A stretch of DNA of 10,852 nt from Planctomycetota bacterium (GTDB lineage Bacteria > Planctomycetota > PUPC01 > DSUN01). Shown one piece after another: positions 1 to 5,909 of this stretch. The position numbers were made by a program, and so were the translations under genes. A model generated the notes under the pieces. It was not told where the DNA came from. It made no database searches and saw only the letters and a program-made list of their open reading frames with translations. Each line of letters starts with the position of its first letter. The stretch's first letter is position 1. The stretch is taken from assembly GCA_016872875.1 (NCBI GenBank), contig VGYW01000286.1, positions 1 through 10,852 of the forward strand, in the 5' to 3' direction.

Positions 1-2
1 GC

Positions 3-344
3 GACAAGGAGTTCCCCACCATCTGCGGCACGGGCACCGAGGACTACTTCTGCGGCGCCTGGGGCTTCGGCGGCCAGACCTATTCGACCCCCTTCCTCGG
101 CTATCCGCTCTACGACAAGGCCGAGGGGCGCGTGCCGCGGCACGGACTCTACCGCTGGCACATCCTCGACCCGATTCGGTTCAAGAGCGATCTGAAGGTG
201 ACGATGCAGGCATTGGGCTGGTGGCCAAACCACAAGTTCCAGCCCCTCACCGACGACATTGCCTCCGTGGCCTACTGGTATCAGGCCGAGCCGCACGCGG
301 CCTTCCCCGCGATGCCGCCCGTCCACGAGCGCTTCTCGCGCTAG
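3..344 (+). CDS. DUF2961 (GH172-type) protein, C-terminal part
   Basis: This is the 3' end of a gene that enters from the left edge, open from position 3 to the TAG at 342-344, giving 113 residues. It starts with the conserved DUF2961 signature GTGTEDYF followed by GAWGF, and ends with the family's usual tail (SVAYWYQAEPH, then FPAMP). Members of DUF2961 include the GH172 alpha-fructofuranosidase/difructose-anhydride enzymes, so a role in sugar or glycan processing is likely; the acidic residues of the TEDY motif lie in the known active-site region of the family. The true substrate cannot be told from this fragment. The upstream part with any signal peptide is outside the window. The gene converges on the beta-propeller gene, and a period-9 repeat starts 10 nt after its stop. 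Confidence 0.85.
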   Translation, partial: DKEFPTICGTGTEDYFCGAWGFGGQTYSTPFLGYPLYDKAEGRVPRHGLYRWHILDPIRFKSDLKVTMQALGWWPNHKFQPLTDDIASVAYWYQAEPHAAFPAMPPVHERFSR

Positions 345-354
345 GGCTGACCCA

Positions 355-400
355 GATCGGACGGATCGGTCCGATCCGTCGGATCCGTCGGATCGATCCG
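355..400. repeat. Period-9 palindromic array between convergent genes
   Basis: Five 9-nt units in a row (GATCGGACG, GATCGGTCC, GATCCGTCG twice, GATCGATCC) fill most of the gap between two convergent genes. Positions 360-369 and 371-380 are perfect 10-nt inverted repeats around one base, and 389-400 is a 12-bp palindrome (CGGATCGATCCG). The array could fold as a hairpin in either transcript and act as a bidirectional 3'-end structure. There is no T-run on either side, so it is not a canonical intrinsic terminator. Confidence 0.8.
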
Positions 401-447
401 CCCGCGCCACAGGACCTGGTCGCCTTGACGCGGGCGCCCCGCCGACC

Positions 448-1626
448 CTACCGTCCCTTCGCCTCGGCCACGTACAACTGCGTCCACGGGCCGCTGCTGA
501 CGTTGTAGTAGATGCGCGTCCCGTCGCTGCTGAAGAAGGGATGGGGATGGCAGCGGCGCCAGGAACTGGCCCCGCGCGAGTTGTCGAAGTGGTGGATGAC
601 CACGTGGCTCTTGCCGCGGATGTCGGCGACCACCACACCCCACTCCTTCGCGCTCCCGCCCAGGCCGTCCATCAGCGTGTCGGTGACTATGAGCTTGCCG
701 TCGGGACTCGTGGACGGATGCCCGCCTCGGAACCCCGGCAGGCCGGGGATGCGTTGCGTCTTGCCGGTCGCGCTGTCAATCAACAGGTTGCCCGCCTCGA
801 CGATGGTCTGCGCGTCCGGGTGCCACGATGGGTGGCCCCAACGGCTGTCGGCGCGGAGGAGCCTCTTGTCGCCCAGGCTGTAGCAGACCAGCCCGAGGCG
901 CTCGCTGGCTTTGCCGCTCCGCGCATCCCCGCCCGCGGGCGTGGCCAGCTTGAAGAAGATACGTTTCAGGTCGGGACTCAGCACGGGGAAGAAAATGGAC
1001 ACGGGCTTGTCGCCGAAGTGTTTCGCCAGGAACTCAGGATATGCCTGTTTCAGGGCCTCCGCGGTCACGGCGGTCTGAATCTCGCCCGTCTCGACGTTCA
1101 CCAGCTCGAGGTCGCGGTGGGCGCCGGGGTTCCAGTGCAGGCCGTAGAGCGGCACTACGTCGGCCTGGGGCTGGCTCCAACCGGCCAGACGGTCGCGGGC
1201 GAGCACCCGCTCCTTGCCCGTCTCCACGTCCACCACGGCGGTGAACCACTTGCCGTCGCGTTCGCCGTGATACACCACGCGGCGGCCGCCTGAGACCCAC
1301 TGCTGGCACGCCACGCGGTGGGCGTCCTCGGTGTTCACGCCGCGTGCCAGGACTCGCTCCTCGCCCGTGGCGCGATTGCGGACGCACACCTCGCCGCGCT
1401 CGGCGTTCCGAGCCGTCGAAGCGAAGAACAACACCCACTTGCCGTCCGGGCTCTCAGGACAGGCATTGAAATACGAATGGACCGCATGCCGCCCCTCCCC
1501 CGGCGCGGCTGGCCGCACCTGCACCCCCTCGCGCCACCGCGCCAACGGCTCGCCTTCCGCGTCGACGCGGGCGACGCACGACATGGTGACTAGGGCGGGG
1601 AGAACTGCCATGGCAAGCACAGGCAC
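448..1626 (-). CDS. Exported PD40/TolB-like beta-propeller, resembling oligogalacturonate lyase (PL22)
   Basis: The 392-residue product has repeated beta-propeller blade motifs of the SPDG type at about residues 59-70, 217-226, 268-276, 307-317 and 366-378. Histidine signatures GHPSWHP (264-269), GGHPSTSPDG (301-310) and CHPHPFFSSDG (359-369) resemble oligogalacturonate lyases of family PL22, where clustered histidines bind a metal. A glutamine that I recall three residues before the HPH motif in characterised PL22 enzymes is an arginine here, so lyase activity is not assured. The first 23 residues are hydrophobic, suggesting export, but lack the usual basic N-region. The start is uncertain: GTG at 1626 or ATG at 1611, neither with a clear ribosome-binding site, and an in-frame stop lies at 1651-1653 within repeat-derived sequence. 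Alternative reading: a non-enzymatic WD40-like sugar-binding protein. Confidence 0.75.
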   Translation of the reverse strand: MPVLAMAVLPALVTMSCVARVDAEGEPLARWREGVQVRPAAPGEGRHAVHSYFNACPESPDGKWVLFFASTARNAERGEVCVRNRATGEERVLARGVNTEDAHRVACQQWVSGGRRVVYHGERDGKWFTAVVDVETGKERVLARDRLAGWSQPQADVVPLYGLHWNPGAHRDLELVNVETGEIQTAVTAEALKQAYPEFLAKHFGDKPVSIFFPVLSPDLKRIFFKLATPAGGDARSGKASERLGLVCYSLGDKRLLRADSRWGHPSWHPDAQTIVEAGNLLIDSATGKTQRIPGLPGFRGGHPSTSPDGKLIVTDTLMDGLGGSAKEWGVVVADIRGKSHVVIHHFDNSRGASSWRRCHPHPFFSSDGTRIYYNVSSGPWTQLYVAEAKGR

Positions 1627-1652
1627 GTCGCTACCAGGGAAGGAGGAGGCTC

Positions 1653-1681
1653 ACCACGGAGACACGGAGGGCACGGAGAAG
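1653..1681. repeat. CACGGAG-type short repeat
   Basis: Three near-tandem copies of CACGGAG followed by one or two purines occur here (spacing 8 to 9 nt). On the minus strand the repeat reads toward the beta-propeller gene, and the in-frame TGA just upstream of that gene's possible starts lies at its edge. From memory, similar CACGGAG strings are common in spacers of Planctomycetes-Verrucomicrobia-type genomes; this was not checked. Confidence 0.6.
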
Positions 1682-1684
1682 AGA

Positions 1685-1730
1685 GACGACAGACGGCAGA
1701 CGGCAGACGGCAGACGGCAGACGACAGACA
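1685..1730. repeat. Tandem heptamer array (GACGGCA)n
   Basis: Six consecutive 7-nt units, GACGACA, four times GACGGCA, and GACGACA, are followed by a partial unit. The order is symmetric: the variant units are at both ends and the identical ones inside. Unlike the other arrays in the window it has no complementary partner nearby, so it forms a pure direct repeat. It lies in a non-coding spacer. Confidence 0.85.
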
Positions 1731-1808
1731 AGAACCGTCGTCGCTCTCGGGTCTGCGGTCCGCGCCGGGCAAGAGCAATGGTAATCCGGGCGGGCGGGGA
1801 AGTCAAGG

Positions 1809-1943
1809 TGCGTGAGAAGAGAAGCTGCGAGCGGCGAGCCGCGAGCTGCGAGCCGGAGGAATGGGGAAGCCCTCTGGCCCCCCAGGCTCGTGGCTCGGCG
1901 CTCGCGGCTCGTGGCTCTCCGCCCACGGGTCACGCATCACGTG
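1809..1943. repeat. Inverted pair of heptamer arrays downstream of ruvB
   Basis: Two heptamer arrays face each other. The left arm (1824-1856) is built of GCTGCGA, GCGGCGA, GCCGCGA and GCTGCGA; the right arm (1885-1917) of GGCTCGT, GGCTCGG, CGCTCGC and GGCTCGT. About 24 of 31 positions can pair. They are nested in an outer pair, TGCGTGA at 1809-1815 and TCACGCA at 1930-1936, which belongs to the other heptamer family seen between ruvA and ruvB. The structure ends 13 nt past the ruvB stop in the direction of transcription. No T-run follows. Confidence 0.75.
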
Positions 1944-1956
1944 CCCGGTTGCCCGC

Positions 1957-2985
1957 TCAGAAGAGGGTTCGCTGGCCCGTGCCGGGCTTGAGGCCGAGGT
2001 GGGCGTAGGCGAGCTCGGTGGCCTCGCGGCCCTTGGGCGTCCGCTTGAGGAAGCCTATCTTGAGGAGAAATGGCTCGACGAGGTCCTCCACGTTGTCGGC
2101 GTCCTCGTTGAGCGTGGCGGCGACGGCTTCGATGCCGACTGGGCCGCCTTTGTAGAACTCGATGATGGTGCGGAGGTACTTGCGGTCGTGCTCGTCGAGG
2201 CCCACCCCGTCCACGCCTTCGAGGGCGAGGGCGTCGGTGGCGACGGCGTGTGAGAGCTTGCCTTTGGCTTTGACGGCGGAGTAGTCGCGGACGCGGCGTA
2301 GGAGGCGGTTTGCGACTCGCGGGGTGCCGCGCGAGCGCTTGGCAATCTCGTCGAGCGTCGCCTCGTCCGCGGTGAGGTCGAGGAGCCGCGCGGAGCGGCG
2401 GATGATCTCGCGGATGTCCTCCACCGGATAGAAGTCCACGTGGTGGTAGATGCCGAAGCGCTCGCGCATGGGCTTGGAGATGAGGCCGGCGCGCGTGGTG
2501 GCGCCCACGAGGGTGAAGGGCTGAAGGGGGACGGGGACGGTCTTGGCGAAAGGCCCCTTGTCCACGACGAAATCTATGCGGAAGTCCTCCATCGCGGGAT
2601 AGAGGAACTCCTCGACTGCGGCGGGGAGGCGGTGGATTTCGTCAATGAAGAGGACGTCGCGCGCCTGGAGGTTGGTGAGTAGGCCGAGGAGGTCGGCGGC
2701 GCGGATGAGGGCAGGGCCGCTGGTCTGCGAGAGGCGCGAGCCGATCTCGTTGGCGATGACGTGTGCGAACGTGGTCTTGCCAAGCCCCGGCGGGCCGTAG
2801 AAGAGGACGTGCTCCAGCGGCTCGCCGCGCCCCTTGGCGGCCTGGAGCGAGATTGTGAGGCGTTCGACGAGCTCGCGCTGGCCGATGACTTCAGAGAGCC
2901 GCTGGGGGCGCAGGCTCCAGTTGAATTGTTCTTCTTCGGCGCTGGCGGCCTCGGCTGAAATGACTCTTTCGCGATCCTCGGGCAT
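1957..2985 (-). CDS. ruvB: Holliday junction branch migration helicase RuvB
   Basis: RuvB is the hexameric AAA+ motor that, loaded by RuvA, drives branch migration of Holliday junctions in the cytoplasm. The 342-residue product is of normal length. It shows Walker A GPPGLGKT (64-71), Walker [12 protein letters not shown] (110-120), sensor 1 in GATTRAG (161-167), the arginine-finger region MRERFG (173-178), the sensor 2 segment [15 protein letters not shown] (221-235), and the C-terminal winged-helix domain with [15 protein letters not shown] and [11 protein letters not shown] chose the ATG at 2985: a longer reading from 3087 would add 34 residues translated from repeat sequence and lacks homology. 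The purine stretch AAGAAG just upstream may serve as ribosome-binding site. It follows ruvA at 119 nt, a gap occupied by a long hairpin. An inverted heptamer array follows its stop. Confidence 0.96.
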   Translation of the reverse strand: MPEDRERVISAEAASAEEEQFNWSLRPQRLSEVIGQRELVERLTISLQAAKGRGEPLEHVLFYGPPGLGKTTFAHVIANEIGSRLSQTSGPALIRAADLLGLLTNLQARDVLFIDEIHRLPAAVEEFLYPAMEDFRIDFVVDKGPFAKTVPVPLQPFTLVGATTRAGLISKPMRERFGIYHHVDFYPVEDIREIIRRSARLLDLTADEATLDEIAKRSRGTPRVANRLLRRVRDYSAVKAKGKLSHAVATDALALEGVDGVGLDEHDRKYLRTIIEFYKGGPVGIEAVAATLNEDADNVEDLVEPFLLKIGFLKRTPKGREATELAYAHLGLKPGTGQRTLF

Positions 2986-3000
2986 TCTTCTTGGATCCCT

Positions 3001-3110
3001 GGCTTCTTGCTTCGGTGCAGGGTGCGTGATGCGTGATACGTGATGCGTGAGAAGCCAAGAGCAGACCAGCTTCTCTTCTCTGGTCACGTATCACGTATCA
3101 CGCATCACGT
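3001..3110. repeat. Long inverted heptamer array between ruvA and ruvB
   Basis: The left arm at 3025-3049 and the right arm at 3085-3109 are each 25 nt of the heptamer GTGATGC/GTGATAC and its complement. They match at 24 positions, and the one mismatch can form a G-T pair. An inner pair, GAGAAGC at 3049-3055 and GCTTCTC at 3069-3075, and an outer pair, GGCTTCT at 3001-3007 with AGAAGCC at 3050-3056, give alternative folds. The ruvA stop codon (3105-3107 on the minus strand) lies inside the right arm. The hairpin therefore forms at the ruvA 3' end, upstream of ruvB. No T-run follows it. Confidence 0.9.
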
Positions 3111-3758
3111 CTTCCCTCCTCGCTGTCGGAAGACTTCCTGGACAAGGGCTTGCGAGGTTGCAATGTCGGGCCTTGCGCGAAGGACTTTTTCTATGGCGGT
3201 CGCGGCATCAGAGGCGCGGTAGCCGACCTGGAGGAGGATTTCGCGTGCCTCGGCGACGAAGGGCTGCTCGACGGGCCGGGCCTTGGCGGGCGCGGCGAGC
3301 GGCTCGCCCGTGGGCAGGAGGGTGAACTTCCAGACCTTGCCCTTGAGCTCGGCGATGATCTTGTCGGCCATGCGCGGCCCGATGCGGGGGAGCTTCGCCA
3401 GTGTGCGGGCGTCGCCCCCCTCGATGGCCGCGGCCATCTCGGAGATCGGGATGGTGAGCGCGCGCAGCGCGGTCTTCGTCCCCAGCCCGCTCACGGTCGT
3501 CAGCAGCTCGAAGAACTCGCGGTCGAGCTCTTCGGTGAAGCCGATGAGGCGCGGGCGCTGGCTCCCGCCGCCGCCCCAGCCCTCGATGTAGTGGAGGGTG
3601 TGAAACGTCACCTCGCGTGCCTCGTCGGGCGCGAGGCTGCGGGTGAGGCGCTGCGCGAGCCCGCCGGGCAGCATGACATCGTAGAAGAGGCCGCTGGCCT
3701 CGACGATTGCCGAATCGCCCCGCATGCCCGCGAGGCGGCCATGAATGCGCGTGATCAT
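3105..3758 (-). CDS. ruvA: Holliday junction DNA-binding protein RuvA
   Basis: RuvA tetramers bind the four-way junction and recruit RuvB. The 217-residue product begins with the OB-fold domain (about 1-65, starting MITRIHGRLA) and has two helix-hairpin-helix motifs: LTTVSGLGTKTALRAL (86-101) and LPRIGPRMADKIIAELKGK (123-141). A C-terminal RuvB-binding domain follows at about 165-212. The second motif has RIGPRMAD where PGIGKKTA is usual, a mild deviation. A glycine run (GGGG, about 62-65) lies at the end of the OB domain. The start ATG at 3758 is preceded by GGAG at good spacing. The gene lies 81 nt after ruvC and upstream of ruvB, as in a standard ruvCAB order. Its last codon and stop fall in a repeat arm, so the last residues may not be ancestral. 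Confidence 0.95.
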   Translation of the reverse strand: MITRIHGRLAGMRGDSAIVEASGLFYDVMLPGGLAQRLTRSLAPDEAREVTFHTLHYIEGWGGGGSQRPRLIGFTEELDREFFELLTTVSGLGTKTALRALTIPISEMAAAIEGGDARTLAKLPRIGPRMADKIIAELKGKVWKFTLLPTGEPLAAPAKARPVEQPFVAEAREILLQVGYRASDAATAIEKVLRARPDIATSQALVQEVFRQRGGKT

Positions 3759-3771
3759 TGACTCTCCGAAA

Positions 3772-3840
3772 GCCGCGAGCGACGAGCTTCGAGCCGCGAG
3801 CCTTCCGAAAGCTCGCCGCTCGTGGCTCGCGGCTCGAAGC
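3772..3840. repeat. Inverted heptamer array between ruvC and ruvA
   Basis: The left arm (3772-3802) reads GCCGCGA, GCGACGA, GCTTCGA, GCCGCGA; the right arm (3811-3840) reads GCTCGCC, GCTCGTG, GCTCGCG, GCTCGAA. A perfect 17-bp stem joins 3786-3802 to 3824-3840. A second register, 3772-3801 with 3811-3840, pairs at about 23 of 30 positions. The ruvC stop codon (3840-3842) touches the right arm, and the ruvA ribosome-binding site lies just beyond the left arm. The units are close to those at 1824-1917, so this is the same repeat family. Confidence 0.88.
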
Positions 3841-4331
3841 TATCTTTGCCAGGTTTGCCTCGCCACCACGTTGCAATGGCAGAGCGCCACGGCGAGGGCA
3901 TCGGCCACGTCGGACGGCTGTGGCAGGGTCTTCAGCCCCAGCGCGCTCTGCACCATGCGCTGCACCTGCTCCTTGCTGGCGCGGCCCTCGCCGGTGAGCG
4001 ACTTCTTGACGCGGGTGGCCGAGTAGCTCACGACGGGCACGCCCGCCTCGCCCGCGGCCAGGAAGATGACGCCGCGCGCGTGGCCCATCAGGATCGCCGT
4101 CACGGGATGCCGATAGTGCGAGTAGAGCTCTTCCACCGCGATGGCGTCGGGCGCGAGGTCGGCGATCACCCCGCGCGCCAGGTCGTGCAGCCTGCGGAGC
4201 CGCTCCGCGAGGGGCTGGCGTTGCTCGGTGCGCACCACGCCCGCCTCGACCACCCTCACGCGGGCGCCCCGCGCCGCGAGAAGGCCGTAGCCCGTCACCT
4301 GAAGCCCCGGGTCTATCCCCAGCACCCGCAT
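3840..4331 (-). CDS. ruvC: Holliday junction resolvase RuvC
   Basis: RuvC is the endonuclease that cuts Holliday junctions after RuvAB migration. The 163-residue product is of family length. The four-acid active site is visible: Asp7 in GIDPG, Glu67 or Glu68 in VEELYSHYRHP, and Asp141 and Asp144 in SDVADALAVALCH. The start is ATG at 4331, since the family begins MRVLGIDPG; an upstream in-frame ATG at 4382 would add 17 unrelated residues. GGAG lies only two bases before the chosen ATG, closer than usual. No yebC gene, a frequent upstream neighbour, is present; an MFS gene precedes it after a 205-nt repeat-bearing gap. The TAG stop overlaps a repeat arm by one base. Confidence 0.95.
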   Translation of the reverse strand: MRVLGIDPGLQVTGYGLLAARGARVRVVEAGVVRTEQRQPLAERLRRLHDLARGVIADLAPDAIAVEELYSHYRHPVTAILMGHARGVIFLAAGEAGVPVVSYSATRVKKSLTGEGRASKEQVQRMVQSALGLKTLPQPSDVADALAVALCHCNVVARQTWQR

Positions 4332-4402
4332 CGCTCCGGCTTTCAAGGCAGGTATTGTAGGGACAATGGCGCGGCGTGTCAAAGGGCGGTTTCCTCTCTA
4401 TT

Positions 4403-4500
4403 CTCGTCCTCGTCGTCGTCCTCGTTGTCGTCGTCGAGACTCTTGACTTCCTGTGTCCTGGAGATTCGACGACGAGGACGACGACGACAACGACGACGAC
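4403..4500. repeat. Period-3 inverted array between the MFS gene and ruvC
   Basis: The left arm (4403-4437) is made of TCG/TCC-type triplets and the right arm (4466-4500) of the complementary GAC/GAG triplets, with a 28-nt loop. Aligned without gaps, 29 of 35 positions pair. A further pair, CTCTTGA at 4440-4446 and TCAAGAG at 4501-4507, offers an alternative fold. The array starts 36 nt after the MFS stop codon on the minus strand. It is read as coding in overlapping frames, but those readings are low-complexity shadows. Confidence 0.85.
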
Positions 4501-4536
4501 TCAAGAGCAAGAGCGACACCGGGATTGGGGCCATAC

Positions 4537-5745
4537 TCATTCCTGTGTTCCAGCCGCCTTCTTGAGGAGCGCGCCCTGGAGCGCGATGCCGAGCGCCGCG
4601 AGCGCAGCGGTGGCCAGGTAGGGCACGCGGCGGTGGAACACGGACCCCGCGAGCAGGGGCGCCAGAGCGCCGCCGAGCGCGCCGCCGATCACGTGCTGGA
4701 TGGAGACAAGGGTCTCGAAGAAACCGACCCTTCGCCTGCGGTTGCCGCCGCTGGCGACGGTGTAGTAGAAGCCGGCGGCGTAGCCGAGGCCCATGCCGGC
4801 CCCCAGGAGCAGGAAGCCGAGGGCGATGACGTGCCAGGCGAAAGCCCCGCCCGCGAACGGCAGGAAGAGCAGGCCGCTGCCCGCGGCGCTCAGCCCCAGG
4901 CAGGCCACGAGGGGCCAGCGGCGATAGCGCCAGCCCTGGAGCACGCCGAGGGCGAGGAACACGAACGCTTGCGCCCCGCCCTGGAGGCCCAGGAAGATGC
5001 CGAAGTCGCGGGGCGAGTAGCCCAGCGTCTCGCGATTGAGCTTCACGAACACCGCTCCCGGCACCGCGACGGCGAGCGTGACAAGTGCCGCGGCGATGCA
5101 CCCTGCCAGCAGGAAGCGGCGAGGCTGTAGGCGCGTCGTGGGCGGCGAGGCGACCGTGGCGGGGAACGCGCCGCGCCCGCGTATGTGGGCGAAGGGCACC
5201 GCGAGCATCAGCAGCCCCTGCACCGCGGCCACGACCAGGAGGCTCAGCCCGCTCGCAAGCGTCTCGACGATGCCACCTGCCACGAAGCCTACGGTCAAGG
5301 AAATCGTCCACGCGCAGTTGAACGCCGAGAGATCGCCCACCAGGTGCGCCTCGTCGCCGTCGCCGATCCAGGCCATGAGCGAGGGCCAGAAGAAGGCAGC
5401 GCCGAACGAGAAGGCCGCGGCGAAGAGGGAGACCAGCATGCTGCCCCTGAAGACCCAGAGGCCGAAGGCGGCGGCCCCCGCGATCCCCGACGCGACCGCC
5501 ATCATCCGCTGGAGCGGCACGCGGTGGAGAAGGAGGCTGTAGACCCAGCAGACCACGGTGTACGTGGTGGCGGTGGCGGCCACGAGGAGGCCGAGGCCCC
5601 AGTCGCTCCAGCCGAGGCGGTCGAGCTTCACGGGCAGGCCGACGGCGAGCATGCCGCCCGCGGCCGACTTCACCATCGCCAGGATCACGATCCAGTGGCG
5701 TCCCGCGACGCTTGAGAGCACTCTGTCCAGCTTCTCACGGACCAA
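4537..5745 (-). CDS. Major facilitator superfamily transporter
   Basis: The product is a polytopic inner-membrane protein of 402 residues with about 12 hydrophobic segments and a central hydrophilic loop at about 188-210, the usual MFS two-half layout. The segment GFFETLVSIQHVIGGALGG (341-359) resembles a conserved MFS helix with glutamate and repeated glycines. The substrate cannot be inferred. I propose the TTG at 5745 as start because GGGGGA lies 6 nt upstream and this keeps the first helix whole (HWIVILAMVKSAAGGML); the ATG encoding Met24 would remove half of it. The open frame continues to 6822, but that extension is antisense-type shadow across the GHL10 gene. The gene follows the GHL10-like gene on the same strand, with a 9-mer hairpin array in the 164-nt gap, so co-transcription is possible and uptake of a sugar product is a guess. 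Confidence 0.85.
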   Translation of the reverse strand: MVREKLDRVLSSVAGRHWIVILAMVKSAAGGMLAVGLPVKLDRLGWSDWGLGLLVAATATTYTVVCWVYSLLLHRVPLQRMMAVASGIAGAAAFGLWVFRGSMLVSLFAAAFSFGAAFFWPSLMAWIGDGDEAHLVGDLSAFNCAWTISLTVGFVAGGIVETLASGLSLLVVAAVQGLLMLAVPFAHIRGRGAFPATVASPPTTRLQPRRFLLAGCIAAALVTLAVAVPGAVFVKLNRETLGYSPRDFGIFLGLQGGAQAFVFLALGVLQGWRYRRWPLVACLGLSAAGSGLLFLPFAGGAFAWHVIALGFLLLGAGMGLGYAAGFYYTVASGGNRRRRVGFFETLVSIQHVIGGALGGALAPLLAGSVFHRRVPYLATAALAALGIALQGALLKKAAGTQE

Positions 5746-5750
5746 ACGTG

Positions 5751-5757
5751 TTTCCCC
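5751..5757 (-). promoter_or_regulatory. Ribosome-binding site deciding the MFS start (TTG)
   Basis: On the minus strand a GGGGGAAA stretch lies about six bases upstream of the TTG at 5745. No similar motif precedes the ATG of Met24. This is the main reason for preferring the non-ATG start. Confidence 0.5.
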
Positions 5758-5801
5758 CGGAACAGCGTACGGCCGGCGGCCCTGCCGAGGCGCGCCTCTG
5801 T

Positions 5802-5887
5802 GGTCCCTGAGGTCCCTGTGGTCCCTTTGGTCCCTTTCTGAGACAAGGGACCACAGGGACCACAGGGACCACAGGGACCTAAGGGAC
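5802..5887. repeat. Period-9 inverted array (GGTCCCTNN) between GHL10-like and MFS genes
   Basis: Four 9-nt units GGTCCCT followed by GA, GT, TT and TT (5802-5837) face four and a half complementary units AGGGACC (5845-5887). They can form a stem of about 35 bp (5802-5836 with 5845-5879) with two mismatches around an 8-nt loop. The right end lies 23 nt past the stop codon of the GHL10-like gene on the minus strand. The period is the same as the array at 355-400, but the unit is different. No T-run follows. Confidence 0.9.
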
Positions 5888-5909
5888 ACGATCGCCAGAC
5901 ACCTGGGCC

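Larger units (their letters stand above)
1627..1956. other. 330-bp gene-free spacer filled with repeats
   Basis: The gap between the ruvB stop and the start of the beta-propeller gene has no ORF I can support. Most of it is repeat sequence: a CACGGAG-type repeat at 1653-1681, a six-copy heptamer array at 1685-1730, and a pair of inverted heptamer arrays at 1809-1943. The unoccupied piece at 1731-1808 shows no clear promoter or RNA gene. Confidence 0.7.

Noticed and set aside
259..1293. Long plus-strand ORF (344 codons)
   Set aside because: It is an antisense shadow of the beta-propeller gene in GC-rich DNA, with an Arg/Pro/Ala-biased translation and no family motif.
1685..1730. CRISPR-like repeat array
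   Set aside because: Units are 7 nt with no spacers and no cas genes nearby; it is a simple tandem repeat. The same applies to the other arrays.
2986..3087. N-terminal extension of RuvB from 3087
   Set aside because: The extra 34 residues are translated from the inverted heptamer array and have no counterpart in Ruv[11 protein letters not shown] at 2985 fits the family.
3001..3110. Canonical intrinsic terminator after ruvA
   Set aside because: The stem is strong but no T-run follows in the direction of transcription; the same holds for the other arrays. They are kept as repeats.
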